Positions 28,198 to 37,083 of a stretch of 64,000 nt of DNA are shown here, in pieces. The translations under genes were made by a program, and so were the position numbers. How positions within the stretch are numbered: the first letter of the stretch is position 1; the number at the start of each line of letters is the position of its first letter. The stretch lies in the NCBI RefSeq assembly GCF_900188375.1, contig NZ_FZOO01000010.1, positions 62,001-126,000 on the forward strand, given 5' to 3'. The notes under the pieces were generated by a model, which was not told the DNA's origin, did no database searches, and saw only the letters and a list, made by a program, of their open reading frames with translations. The DNA comes from Geodermatophilus pulveris (lineage in GTDB: Bacteria > Actinomycetota > Actinomycetes > Mycobacteriales > Geodermatophilaceae).

Positions 28198-29370
28198 TCA
28201 GCGGGCGAGCGCCTGCTCGACGGACTCCTCGTCGAGGAAGCCCTCGATGGCCATGAGCGCCGCGCCCACCCGGCCGGAGAGCCCCGGGGCCTCGCTGACG
28301 CTGATCTCCAGAGCCCGGGCGGCCAGCGGCATCGACCGCCGGTAGACGGACTCGCGGATGCCGGCCAGCAGCGGGACCCCGGCCTGGGCGACGCCCCCGG
28401 TCACCACGATGCGGTGCGGGTTGAAGAAGTTGACCAGGGCGGCGAGGACGGTGCCGATCGTCCGGCCGGCCTCCCGCACCAGCTCGACGGCCGCCCCGTC
28501 ACCGTGTGCCGCGCGCTCCACGACCTCCCGGGTGCTGCGGACCGGGAGCCCGCCGGCGACCGCGTCGCGCAGCAGCGCCCCGCCGCCGGCGAGCGCCTCC
28601 AGGCAGTTCTCCTGGCCGCACCGGCAGACGACCAGCCGCCCGTCCGGCGTCGTCACGTGGATGTGCCCGATGTCCCCGGCGCTGCCCTGCGCCCCGCGGT
28701 AGACCCGCCCGTCGACGATGACGCCGCAGCCGATGCCGGTGCCCACCTTGACCACCAGCACGTCCTGGACCGACCCGGCCACCCCGATCTCGCCCAGCGC
28801 CATGACGTTGACGTCGTTGTCGACGTACACCGGGCACCCGTAGCGCCCGAACGCGCTGGGGATCGGGAAGTCGTGCCAGCCCGGCATGATCGGCGGGTGC
28901 GAGGGCCGCCCGCTGGAGTGCTCCACCGGCCCCGGGACACCGACGCCGACCGCGCACACGTCGGCCGGCTCCAGGCCCGCCTCGGCGAGCACCAGCTGGG
29001 CCAGCCGGTCGACCTCGGCCAGCACCGGGCCGGGGCCCTCGGCGATGTCGATCGGGTGGCCGACGGTGGCCAGGACGTCCGCCGAGAGGTCGGTGACGGC
29101 GACGTCGACGCTGGTGACCCCGAGGTCGACGGCGAGGACGCACCCGGCGCGCCGGTTGAACTCCAGCAGGGTCGGCGGCCGGCCCCCGGTGCTCCAGCCG
29201 CGCCCTCCCTCGGCGAGCAGGTTGGCCGCGATCAGCTGGTCGATCCGCGCGCTCACGGTGTTGCGGGAGGCGCCGGTCAGGGCGACCAGGTCGGCCCGGC
29301 TGCGCGCGCGACCGGTGCGCACGTGCCGCAGCAGCGCGCCGGCCGAGGCGGAGGAGTGGGCCACGCGCAC
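28198..29370 (-). CDS. ROK-family transcriptional regulator
   Basis: A 390-residue regulator. The N-terminal winged HTH (SRADLVALTGASRNTVSARIDQLIAANLL) is followed by a sugar-kinase-like ROK domain (VLAVDLGVTSVDVAVTDL, VGVGVPGPVE, VKVGTGIGCGVIVDG). The zinc motif CRCGQENCLEA is intact. The ROK active-site region GHIHV is also present. Likely repressor of the downstream transport-catabolism operon (inference from position). The GTG at 29370 was chosen because longer readings add only low-complexity sequence. Confidence 0.9.
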   Translation of the reverse strand: MRVAHSSASAGALLRHVRTGRARSRADLVALTGASRNTVSARIDQLIAANLLAEGGRGWSTGGRPPTLLEFNRRAGCVLAVDLGVTSVDVAVTDLSADVLATVGHPIDIAEGPGPVLAEVDRLAQLVLAEAGLEPADVCAVGVGVPGPVEHSSGRPSHPPIMPGWHDFPIPSAFGRYGCPVYVDNDVNVMALGEIGVAGSVQDVLVVKVGTGIGCGVIVDGRVYRGAQGSAGDIGHIHVTTPDGRLVVCRCGQENCLEALAGGGALLRDAVAGGLPVRSTREVVERAAHGDGAAVELVREAGRTIGTVLAALVNFFNPHRIVVTGGVAQAGVPLLAGIRESVYRRSMPLAARALEISVSEAPGLSGRVGAALMAIEGFLDEESVEQALAR

Positions 29371-29434
29371 ATCGTGACACGCAGCGGCCTCTCCTCCCCC
29401 GCCCGCGAGCCGGGGGCCGCTGCGGGCGCTCACC

Positions 29435-30070
29435 TCAGCCGGCGGGCGACCCGGCGGGGGCGATGTGCACGCCGGCCAGCCCGCCGACGGTGCGGGCCAG
29501 CGCGGTCAGCGCCCGCTCCTCGACCTCGGCCGAGGGCTGGGGCGCGCCGCGGGTGCGCCGCACGGTGGCCACCCCGTCGGCGACGGTCACCGACCAGGCG
29601 TCGAGCTCGCCGGTGTAGCGCTCCACCAGGCGCAGCAGCTCGGCGCCGATCTCCGCGTCCGGGCGGACGAGGGTCCGCAGCAGGTCCCGGCGGCTGACGA
29701 TGCCCACCAGCCGCTCGCCGTCGACCACCGGCACGCTGCGCAGCCGCTCGTGCACCAGGAGGCGGGCGACGTCGGCGATGTCGGCGGCCGCCTCGACCGA
29801 GCGGACCGCGGTGGTCATCACCCCGCCCACCACGGCGGACGGCGGCCCGGCCGGCGGCTCGTCGTCGCGGCGCAGGTGCAGCCTCGGGTCCTCGGGCAGC
29901 CGGTCGCGCAGCACGTCGGCCTCGGCGACGATGCCGACCAGGCGGCCCCCGTCGTCGACCACCGGCAGCGCGGCGAAGCCGCCCTCGGCCATCAGCCCGG
30001 CGGCCTGCCGGACCGGCGTCCCCGGGCCTGCCGTGACCACGTCGCGGGTCATCACGTCCCTGACCTGCAC
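29435..30070 (-). CDS. CBS-domain pair protein with C-terminal BON-like domain
   Basis: A 211-residue cytoplasmic protein. Two CBS motifs occur (VRDVMTRDVVTAGPGTPV... and VGGVMTTAVRSVEAAADI...), each ending in a conserved LVGIV segment. The C-terminal 60 residues (VTVADGVATVRRTRG... VGGLAGVHIA) look like a BON domain. Such proteins are thought to bind adenosine nucleotides and sense energy state; related hypoxia-response proteins are common in actinobacteria. GTG start with GGAGGGCCC upstream. Confidence 0.88.
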   Translation of the reverse strand: MQVRDVMTRDVVTAGPGTPVRQAAGLMAEGGFAALPVVDDGGRLVGIVAEADVLRDRLPEDPRLHLRRDDEPPAGPPSAVVGGVMTTAVRSVEAAADIADVARLLVHERLRSVPVVDGERLVGIVSRRDLLRTLVRPDAEIGAELLRLVERYTGELDAWSVTVADGVATVRRTRGAPQPSAEVEERALTALARTVGGLAGVHIAPAGSPAG

Positions 30071-30140
30071 GGGCCCTCCTCGGTGTCGGCGGTGGGTGCG
30101 GCGCACCCGGTGCATGACCGTCCCGGCGGCGTCGAAACCG

Positions 30141-30812
30141 TCACGCCCGCCGGTCGCGGTGGGCGGCCGACGCCGAGCGGGCCTGCCGCAGCACCCGCGC
30201 CACCTCGCGCGGGTGGGTCTGCACCGCCATGTGCGCGGCCCCGGGCAGCTCGACCAGCCGGCCGTGCGGGGCCGCGGCCGCCACGGCGGCGGCCCAGTCG
30301 TGCGGGCACAGCCGGTCGCGGGTGCCCCGGACGACGGTGACCGGCACGGCGACCGCCCCCAGCCGGACGTCGATCGGGTCCGGGGAGGCCGACCGCCACA
30401 GCCGCCGCATGGCCGACGGCCCGGTGGACAGCCACTGGACGGCGACCAGCGGCAGCTGCCACCACGGCTCGCCGATCGCCGTCGCCAGCCAGCGCAGCAC
30501 CAGCCGGCGCGCCGACCGCAGCCGGGGGTCGGTGGTCGGCCCGAGCAGGACGACCCCGGCCACCCGCGGGTCCCCGGCCGCGGCGGCGGCCACCTGGCAG
30601 CCCTGCGAGTGACCGACCAGCAGCACCGGGCCCGCCCCCAGCCGGTCCCGCAGCAGGGCGGCCAGCCGGTCCACCGAGGGCACCGGGCCGGGCAGCCCCA
30701 TCCCCGGCAGCAGGACGACGTCGGCGGGCAGCTCCGCCCGCAGCCGGGCCGAGGACCGCGTGTCGAGGCCCAGGCCGGGGACCAGGACCGGCCGGATCAC
30801 GGGTGCGGGCAC
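30141..30812 (-). CDS. Alpha/beta hydrolase
   Basis: A 223-residue serine hydrolase. The nucleophile elbow GHSQG, the acid in VVRGTRDRLCP and the histidine in GAAHMAVQTHP form a full catalytic triad. No signal peptide is seen. The substrate is unknown. It is downstream of no obvious partner and divergent from the NADH dehydrogenase gene (126-bp gap). Confidence 0.85.
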   Translation of the reverse strand: MPAPVIRPVLVPGLGLDTRSSARLRAELPADVVLLPGMGLPGPVPSVDRLAALLRDRLGAGPVLLVGHSQGCQVAAAAAGDPRVAGVVLLGPTTDPRLRSARRLVLRWLATAIGEPWWQLPLVAVQWLSTGPSAMRRLWRSASPDPIDVRLGAVAVPVTVVRGTRDRLCPHDWAAAVAAAAPHGRLVELPGAAHMAVQTHPREVARVLRQARSASAAHRDRRA

Positions 30813-30938
30813 CGGACGGGTCTACCGCGGCGGCGTGAGCGGCCCGTCGGCGGGTAGCACAGCAGGTCGAACGGTGTGCTCCGGATCGCTCCCGGCCGGC
30901 CCGGGCGGGAGGTCCCGAGGTGGGAGACTGAGGTCATC

Positions 30939-32360
30939 ATGACGACATCCCCGGCGACCGGCCCCGCCGGCGCCTCCCCGTCCCGTCGGCCCCGGGTCGT
31001 CGTCATCGGCTCCGGCTTCGGCGGGCTCTTCGCGGCCAAGGCGCTGCGCCGGGCGCCGGTCGACGTCACCGTCATCGGCAAGACCGGCCACCACCTGTTC
31101 CAGCCGCTGCTCTACCAGGTGGCCACCGGCATCCTGTCGGAGGGCGAGATCGCCCCGGCCACCCGGGAGGTGCTGCGCCACCAGGAGAACGCCCGCGTCG
31201 TGCTCGGCGAGGTCACCGACATCGACCTGGCCGGTCGCACCGTGACGTCGTCCATCCTGGGCCGCACCCTGGTGCACCCCTACGACGAGCTGATCGTCGC
31301 CGCCGGCGCCGGCCAGTCCTACTTCGGCAACGACCACTTCGCCGAGTTCGCGCCGGGCATGAAGAGCATCGACGACGCCCTGGAGCTGCGGGGCCGCATC
31401 TTCGGCGCCTTCGAGCTGGCCGAGCTGTCCACCGACCCGGCCGAGCGCGACCGGTTGCTGACCTTCGTCGTCGTCGGTGCCGGCCCCACCGGGGTGGAGA
31501 TGGCCGGGCAGATCGCCGAGCTGGCCCACCGCACGCTGCGCCGCGACTTCCGGTCGATCGACCCGACCCAGGCCCGCGTCGTCCTGCTCGACGCGGCCCC
31601 GCAGGTGCTGCCCCCGTTCGGGGAGAAGCTGGGCGAGCGCGCCCGCCGGCACATGAACGAGATGGGCATCGAGGTCCAGCTCGGCGCCATGGTGACCGAC
31701 GTCGACGCCGACGGCCTGACCGTCAAGGACGCCGGCGGCGAGCTGCGCCGGATCTCCGCGGCCACCAAGGTGTGGGCCGCCGGGGTGCAGGCGAGCCCGC
31801 TGGGCCGGCTGCTCGCCGACCGGTCCGGGGCCGAGGTCGACCGGGCCGGGCGGATCAGCGTGCTGCCCGACCTCACCCTGCCCGGGCACCCGGAGGTGCA
31901 CCTCGTCGGCGACATGGTGGCCAGCGGCCTGCCCGGGGTGGCCCAGGTGGCCATCCAGGGCGGCCGGTACGCCGCCGACGCCGTCGCCCGGCGGGTCCAG
32001 GGGCGCCCGCCGCGCGGGCCGTTCCGCTACCGGGACAAGGGCAACATGGCCACCATCTCGCGGTTCTCCGCGGTGGCCGACATCAAGGGCGCGAAGTTCG
32101 AGGGCTTCCTCGCCTGGGTGCTGTGGCTGGCCGTGCACCTCGTCTACATCGTCGGCTTCAAGAGCCGCGTCACCACGGTGCTGCACTGGGCGGTCAGCTT
32201 CCTCGGCCGCGGCCGGTCCCAGCGGGTGGCCACCCAGCAGCAGGTCTACGGCCGGCTGGCCCTCGAGCGGCTCGGCCCGGGCTTCGCGGCCTCCAAGACC
32301 GGCGGCCCCAAGGACCCGGCGGCGGCGGCGACCGACGTCACCGAGCGCGAGTCGGCCTAG
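30939..32360 (+). CDS. ndh: Type II NADH dehydrogenase
   Basis: A 473-residue FAD-dependent NADH:quinone oxidoreductase. The FAD-binding motif VVIGSGFGGLFAAKAL, the NADH-binding motif VVVGAGPTGVEMAGQIAEL and the second FAD motif VHLVGDMVASGLPGVAQVAIQGGRYAA are present. The C-terminal WVLWLAVHLVYIVGFKSRV is the membrane-associated helix seen in actinobacterial Ndh. It feeds electrons to quinone without proton pumping. Its stop overlaps the convergent esterase stop by 4 bp. Confidence 0.92.
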   Translation: MTTSPATGPAGASPSRRPRVVVIGSGFGGLFAAKALRRAPVDVTVIGKTGHHLFQPLLYQVATGILSEGEIAPATREVLRHQENARVVLGEVTDIDLAGRTVTSSILGRTLVHPYDELIVAAGAGQSYFGNDHFAEFAPGMKSIDDALELRGRIFGAFELAELSTDPAERDRLLTFVVVGAGPTGVEMAGQIAELAHRTLRRDFRSIDPTQARVVLLDAAPQVLPPFGEKLGERARRHMNEMGIEVQLGAMVTDVDADGLTVKDAGGELRRISAATKVWAAGVQASPLGRLLADRSGAEVDRAGRISVLPDLTLPGHPEVHLVGDMVASGLPGVAQVAIQGGRYAADAVARRVQGRPPRGPFRYRDKGNMATISRFSAVADIKGAKFEGFLAWVLWLAVHLVYIVGFKSRVTTVLHWAVSFLGRGRSQRVATQQQVYGRLALERLGPGFAASKTGGPKDPAAAATDVTERESA

Positions 32361-33025
32361 CCGAGCCAGGTGGTGAGGGCGCCGGCCACGTCCTCGGGAC
32401 GGACGACGTGGCCGCCGTCGAACTCGGTGTAGGTGACCTCGTAGCCGCCGGCGTCCAGGTCGCGGGCCAGCCGGCGGCCGCACCGGTCGACCGGCAGCAC
32501 CCGGTCGCCGGTGCCGTGGGAGATCCACACCCGCGGGCGGCCGGCGAGCCGGGGCGGGGCGGCGAAGCCCGGCGAGAGCGCCAGCACCGCGTCGACCAGG
32601 TCGCCGTTGGCCAGCCCGAGGCTCAGCGCGTACGACGCGCCGTCGGAGAAGCCGCCGAACGCCACCGAGGTCAGCGCCTGCCGGGCGACGACGGCCTGCA
32701 GCGCGGCGTCGAGCACCGCGACGTCGCGGCCCAGGCCGCCGGCCAGCAGGTCCCAGGTGGCGGCGGCCGACGCGGGCGCCAGCACCAGCGCGTCGCGGGC
32801 GGTGGCCGGGTCGCCGACCGCGGCCAGGCTCTGCTCCGGCGTGCCACCGGCGCCGTGGAAGAAGACCAGCAGCGGCCGCGGCCGGGGCGGCCCCGCGGGC
32901 ACCAGCAGCTGCGCCCGGTCGTGCGGCCCGAGCGCCAGGGCGTGCCGCCCCGGCGGGTACGGGACGGCGGCGGGTGCGGCCACCGGCCGGGCGGTGAGCC
33001 GGCCGGCGGCCGCGGGCCCGGTCAC
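32357..33025 (-). CDS. Alpha/beta hydrolase, dienelactone hydrolase/esterase type
   Basis: A 222-residue predicted esterase. Key motifs are FFHGAGGTP (oxyanion region), the nucleophile GGFSDGAS, the acid in SHGTGDRVLPVDR and the histidine in FDGGHVV. No signal peptide is evident. It follows the SDR gene with a 4-bp ATGA overlap, so the two are co-translated. Confidence 0.88.
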   Translation of the reverse strand: MTGPAAAGRLTARPVAAPAAVPYPPGRHALALGPHDRAQLLVPAGPPRPRPLLVFFHGAGGTPEQSLAAVGDPATARDALVLAPASAAATWDLLAGGLGRDVAVLDAALQAVVARQALTSVAFGGFSDGASYALSLGLANGDLVDAVLALSPGFAAPPRLAGRPRVWISHGTGDRVLPVDRCGRRLARDLDAGGYEVTYTEFDGGHVVRPEDVAGALTTWLG

Positions 33026-33813
33026 TCCCCGGAACCCGGCTCCGCCATCTGCCGGTGCGCCTTGCCCTTGAGCGCGTCGGGCAGCACCTTGTTGGCCAGC
33101 CCCTGCGCCTTGGTCGACAGCGACCCGGCGACCACCTTCCGTTCGCCGTCCATCAGCGCCTCGTACCCCTGCGCGGCGACCTGCGCGGGGTCGTCCTTGG
33201 GGCCGGTGCCGACCTTGGTGTCCATGAGCTCGCCGCGCTCGAAGAACTCGGTGTCGGTCGGGCCGGGCATCAGCGAGGTGACCGTGACGCCGCTGTCCTT
33301 GAGCTCCTCGGCCAGCGCCTCGGCGAAGGACTGCACGAAGGACTTCGACGCGTTGTAGACCGCCTGGAACGACCCGGGCATCGTCGAGGCGATCGAGGAG
33401 GTGAACAGCACCCGGCCCTCCCCGCGGGCGGCCATGTCGCGCAGCACCAGCTTGGCCAGCCGCACCGTCGAGGTGACGTTGAGGTCGATGATCTCCACCT
33501 CCGCCTCCACCGGGGTGTCGACGAACGCCCCGCCCTGGCCGACGCCGGCGTTGAGCGCGGCGGCGGCCAGGGGGCGCCCGGTGGCCCGGACGGCGGCGTG
33601 CAGGGCCTCGACGCCCTCGGCGGTGCGCAGGTCGGCCCGGAACGCCGACACCGACGTGCCCGAGCCGCGCAGCCTGGCCGCGGCGGTGTCGATGGCGGTG
33701 TCCTCGGCATTGACCAGCAGGTCGAAGCCGTGCTCGGCGAACTGGCGGGCCAGCTCGAAGCCGATGCCGCTGGATGCGCCGGTGACGAGGGCGAGGGGGC
33801 GTGGTCCGGTCAT
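33022..33813 (-). CDS. SDR-family dehydrogenase
   Basis: A 263-residue classical SDR. The cofactor motif TGASSGIG, the NAG motif in LNAGVGQGG, the catalytic serine in FTSSIAS and the YNASK catalytic pair are present. The C-terminus is unusually basic (KAQGLANKVLPDALKGKAHRQM). It is the first gene of a two-gene unit with the esterase. Confidence 0.9.
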   Translation of the reverse strand: MTGPRPLALVTGASSGIGFELARQFAEHGFDLLVNAEDTAIDTAAARLRGSGTSVSAFRADLRTAEGVEALHAAVRATGRPLAAAALNAGVGQGGAFVDTPVEAEVEIIDLNVTSTVRLAKLVLRDMAARGEGRVLFTSSIASTMPGSFQAVYNASKSFVQSFAEALAEELKDSGVTVTSLMPGPTDTEFFERGELMDTKVGTGPKDDPAQVAAQGYEALMDGERKVVAGSLSTKAQGLANKVLPDALKGKAHRQMAEPGSGE

Positions 33814-33912
33814 GCCCGTCCCGCTACCCCGAGGGCCCGCCGGTCATCCGGCTCCGGCCGCGCCGTCCCGAGCACCTCGCGACTCGCAGCCGGTGTCCGC
33901 GCCGCGGGACGG

Positions 33913-35901
33913 TCACGGCTCGGCGTACCAGGCGAACCCCAGCCCGGGGACGACGACCCGCCCGCCGCGCACCGGGAGGACGCCGTCGCTGCCGTGCACC
34001 TGGGCGAAGCCGCCGAAGCCGGTGACGGTGTCGGCGTCCACGGCCTGCGGGTCCGGGGAGAAGTTGGCCACCCCGACGAAGGTGCCGCTGCGCGGGTGCT
34101 TGCGCCGCCACGCCAGCACCGCGTCGCTGCCGGCGTCGACCACCGCGGACTCCACGCCACCGCGCAGCGCCAGCAGCGACCGGCGCACCTCGCCCAGCCG
34201 CCGGATGCCGGCGCACACCCGCCCCTCCAGGGTGTCCGGGTCGCCGGCCCGGGCGGCGGCGGCCCAGTCCATCGGCGGGCGGTGCATCCAGCGGTTGTCC
34301 GGGGCCCGCGCGGGGTCGGCGAGGTAGCCGGTGTCGTTGCGCAGGGCCAGCTCGTCGCCCATGTAGAGCAGCGGGATGCCGCCGTACGAGAACGCGACGG
34401 CGTGGAGCAGCAGCAGCCGGCGCACGCCGGCGTCCAGCGCGGCGTCGTCCCCGGCCTCCAGCGCGGCCTCGATGCCGCACAGCGACGCCGCCGAGCCGGA
34501 GATGCGGGCGTCGCCGGTGGCCTCGTCCTCCTGGAACAGCGCGCCGCGGGCGAACGAGCCGGGGAAGCGGCCGGCGTAGAAGTCGTTGAGGAACCGGCGG
34601 TGGGCGAAGCCGTCCAGGCCCACCGCGGCGGCGTCCTCGTCGGTGACCGCCCAGCCGATGTCGTCGTGGCCGCGCACGTAGGTGACCCAGGTGGCCGTCG
34701 GCGGGACCGGCCGCATCCGGCGCAGCGACTGCCGGGCCAACCGGACGTCGCGGGTGGCCAGGCTGCTCCACAGCAGCACCATGAGCTGGTTGTGGTAAGC
34801 CAGCTCGCACTCCGGCCGGTAGCGGTCGTGGCCGCCGAGGTAGGCGACCAGGTCGTCGGGCGACACGATCGCCTCGGCCTTGAAGACGACGCCCGGGGCG
34901 GCCAGCCGGGTCAGCGCGTGCAGCAGCTGCAGCAGGGTGTGGCCCTCCGGCTGGTTCTGGCAGCTGGTGCCCAGCCGCTTCCACATGAACGGGACGGCGT
35001 CCATGCGGAACACGTCCACGCCGCGGTTGGCCAGCCAGGTGATCTCCCCCAGCATCGCCAGGGTCACCTCGGGGTTGGTGTAGTCGAGGTCCCACTGGTA
35101 GGGCCAGAACGTCGTCCACACCCAGCCGCCGGCTCCGCCGCACGCCTCCGGCACCCAGCTGAACGACCCCGGCGCCCGGTCGGGGAACACCGGGGGGATC
35201 GTCGCGTCGTAGGCGTCGGGCAGCGTGCGGTCGGGGAAGGCGGTGTAGTAGCCGGCGAAGGCGGGGTCGCCGGCCAGCCAGGCCTGCGCCCAGGGGTGCT
35301 CGCGGGCGGTGTGGTTGAGCACCAGGTCGATGCACAGGGCCATGCCCCGCCCGTGCAGCGCGCCGGCGACGGCCTCCAGGTCGGCCATGGTCCCCAGCCG
35401 GGGGTCGACCGCGCGGTAGTCCATGACCGCGTAGCCGCCGTCGTTCTCCCCGGGCCGGGGCCGCAGCAGCGGCATGAGGTGCAGGTAGGTGGTGCCCAGC
35501 CCCGCGAGGTGGTCCAGCCGGCCGGGCAGCCGGTCGAGGGTGCCGCAGAACCGGTCGACGTAGCAGACGTAGCCCTGCACCCGGGACCGCTGGAACCACG
35601 CGGGGTCGATCTCCCGGCGCCGGTCCAGGCGGCGCAGCTCCTCCGGCCGCTCGGCGGCCGCGGCGAGGGCGGCCCGCAGCGCCCGGGCCACGAGCTCGTC
35701 GGCGGCGTCCTCCCCGTAGAGGGTGGCCACCGGCTCGTGCACGTCGTAGAGGGAGAGGTCGGCGCGGGCGAGGAAGGCGTCCCCCTCCGCGGGGCCCAGG
35801 GCGGCGACCGCCTCCGCCTCCAGCCTCGGCCGCAGCCGCGCCCACGCCTGCTCCGCCGCGGCCCGCCGGGCCGCCGCCGGGATGGTCGCCGGGATCGTCA
35901 C
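33913..35901 (-). CDS. Amylosucrase (GH13)
   Basis: A 662-residue GH13 transglucosylase that builds alpha-1,4-glucan from sucrose. The helical N-terminal domain precedes the catalytic barrel: YVCYVDRFCGTL, ENDGGYAVMDYRAVDPRLG and LVLNHTAREHPWAQ. The nucleophile Asp lies in DVFRMDAV (about residue 299), the acid/base Glu in FKAEAIV (about 343) and the third carboxylate in GHDDIGW (about 413). The length fits amylosucrases (about 630-650). Amylosucrases often have RCHDDIGW, while this one has RGHDDIGW. Sucrose hydrolase is the main alternative. GTG start; it stands alone. Confidence 0.88.
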   Translation of the reverse strand: MTIPATIPAAARRAAAEQAWARLRPRLEAEAVAALGPAEGDAFLARADLSLYDVHEPVATLYGEDAADELVARALRAALAAAAERPEELRRLDRRREIDPAWFQRSRVQGYVCYVDRFCGTLDRLPGRLDHLAGLGTTYLHLMPLLRPRPGENDGGYAVMDYRAVDPRLGTMADLEAVAGALHGRGMALCIDLVLNHTAREHPWAQAWLAGDPAFAGYYTAFPDRTLPDAYDATIPPVFPDRAPGSFSWVPEACGGAGGWVWTTFWPYQWDLDYTNPEVTLAMLGEITWLANRGVDVFRMDAVPFMWKRLGTSCQNQPEGHTLLQLLHALTRLAAPGVVFKAEAIVSPDDLVAYLGGHDRYRPECELAYHNQLMVLLWSSLATRDVRLARQSLRRMRPVPPTATWVTYVRGHDDIGWAVTDEDAAAVGLDGFAHRRFLNDFYAGRFPGSFARGALFQEDEATGDARISGSAASLCGIEAALEAGDDAALDAGVRRLLLLHAVAFSYGGIPLLYMGDELALRNDTGYLADPARAPDNRWMHRPPMDWAAAARAGDPDTLEGRVCAGIRRLGEVRRSLLALRGGVESAVVDAGSDAVLAWRRKHPRSGTFVGVANFSPDPQAVDADTVTGFGGFAQVHGSDGVLPVRGGRVVVPGLGFAWYAEP

Positions 35902-35965
35902 GGCGCCAGTATCGGGCGGCTGTTCGCCCACGGCATGACCGCTCCCGCGCCCGGCCGATGCGGGG

Positions 35966-35990
35966 TTCACTGGTGTAAGCACGTAATCAG
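35966..35990 (+). promoter_or_regulatory. AT-rich promoter or operator candidate for the protease gene
   Basis: The segment TGGTGTAAGCACGTAATCA is much richer in A/T than its surroundings and lies about 20 bp before the HtrA start. It includes a short GTG-TAAG-CAC dyad. GGGAGG at 35998-36003 is a good ribosome-binding site for the GTG start. No clear -35 was found. Confidence 0.35.
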
Positions 35991-36008
35991 GTCATCGGGA
36001 GGTGTGCC

Positions 36009-36953
36009 GTGTCCGGACCCCTGGACTCCGACCTGCTCGACACCTACTCGCAGGTCGTCACCGCCGTCGCCGCCGAGCTCACCCCGCACGTCGCCGCCCT
36101 GCAGGTGACCGCCCCGGACGGGCGCGGCGGCGCCGGGTCGGCGGTCGTCGTGCCCGGCGACGGGCTGATGCTCACCAACGCGCACGTGGTCGGCCGGGCC
36201 CGCGGCGGCCGGGCGGTGTTCGCCGACGGCAGCGAGACCGACGTCGACGTCGTCGGCGCCGACCCGCTGTCGGACCTCGCCGTCGTCCGGGCGCGCGGGG
36301 CCACTCCCCCGCCGGCCCGGCTCGGGGACGCCGCGACCCTGCGCGTCGGCCAGCTCGTCGTCGCCGTCGGCAACCCGCTGGGGCTGGCCGGCTCGGTGAC
36401 CGCCGGCGTCGTCAGTGGGCTGGGCCGGTCGCTGCCCACCCGCGACGGCCGCACCGCGCGGGTGGTCGAGGACGTCATCCAGACCGACGCCGCGCTCAAC
36501 CCGGGCAACTCCGGCGGCGCGCTGGCCGACTCCGCCGGCCGGGTGGTCGGCGTCAACACCGCCGTGGCGGGCTGGGGGCTGGGCCTGGCGGTGCCGGTCA
36601 ACGACACCACCCGGCGGATCGTCGACGCGCTGGTGCGCGACGGCCGGGTCCGCCGGGCCTACCTCGGGCTGGTCAGCACGCCCGCGCCGCTGCCGGCGCC
36701 GCTGGCCGAACGCACCGGACGCCGGCGCGGGCTGCGGGTCGTCGACGTGGTGCCCGGCTCGCCGGCCGACCGGGCCGGGCTCAAGCCCGGCGACCTGGTG
36801 CTGGAGGCCGCGCGGCGGCCGGTCGCGGAGGCGCAGAGCCTGCAGCGGCTGCTGTTCGACGAGGCGATCGGCCGGCCGCTGCCAGTGACGGTGCACCGCC
36901 GCGGCGCGATGGTCGACGTCGTCACGGTGCCCACCGAGCTGACCGGGAGGTGA
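36009..36953 (+). CDS. HtrA/DegP-like S1C serine protease with PDZ domain
   Basis: A 314-residue trypsin-like protease. The triad is visible as His in LTNAHVV (about residue 58), Asp in DPLSDLAVV (about 89) and Ser in NPGNSGGAL (about 167). A PDZ domain follows (LRVVDVVPGSPADRAGLKPGDLVLEA). No signal peptide or transmembrane anchor is seen at the N-terminus, unlike most actinobacterial HtrA proteins, so it may act in the cytosol. The GTG start has GGGAGG just upstream. Confidence 0.9.
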   Translation: MSGPLDSDLLDTYSQVVTAVAAELTPHVAALQVTAPDGRGGAGSAVVVPGDGLMLTNAHVVGRARGGRAVFADGSETDVDVVGADPLSDLAVVRARGATPPPARLGDAATLRVGQLVVAVGNPLGLAGSVTAGVVSGLGRSLPTRDGRTARVVEDVIQTDAALNPGNSGGALADSAGRVVGVNTAVAGWGLGLAVPVNDTTRRIVDALVRDGRVRRAYLGLVSTPAPLPAPLAERTGRRRGLRVVDVVPGSPADRAGLKPGDLVLEAARRPVAEAQSLQRLLFDEAIGRPLPVTVHRRGAMVDVVTVPTELTGR

Positions 36954-37083
36954 CGCCAGGCCGGGCTCGGGGTGACGCGGAGTCACACCGGCGTCCCCCG
37001 GTCGGGCGTCGGTGCCCCCCCATGTGGTGGAGGCGGTCACGCAGGGCTGCGGAGTGTCGTCCGGGCGGGTGATCCTGACCCGG

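Noticed and set aside
33055-36108. A 1017-codon plus-strand frame opposite the SDR and amylosucrase genes
   Set aside because: It has no recognisable domain and lies entirely opposite two well-supported genes.
36972-36986. GTGAC-N5-GTCAC dyad, considered as a CRP/GlxR site
   Set aside because: The spacing does not match the TGTGA-N6-TCACA form; it is more simply a small hairpin after the protease gene.
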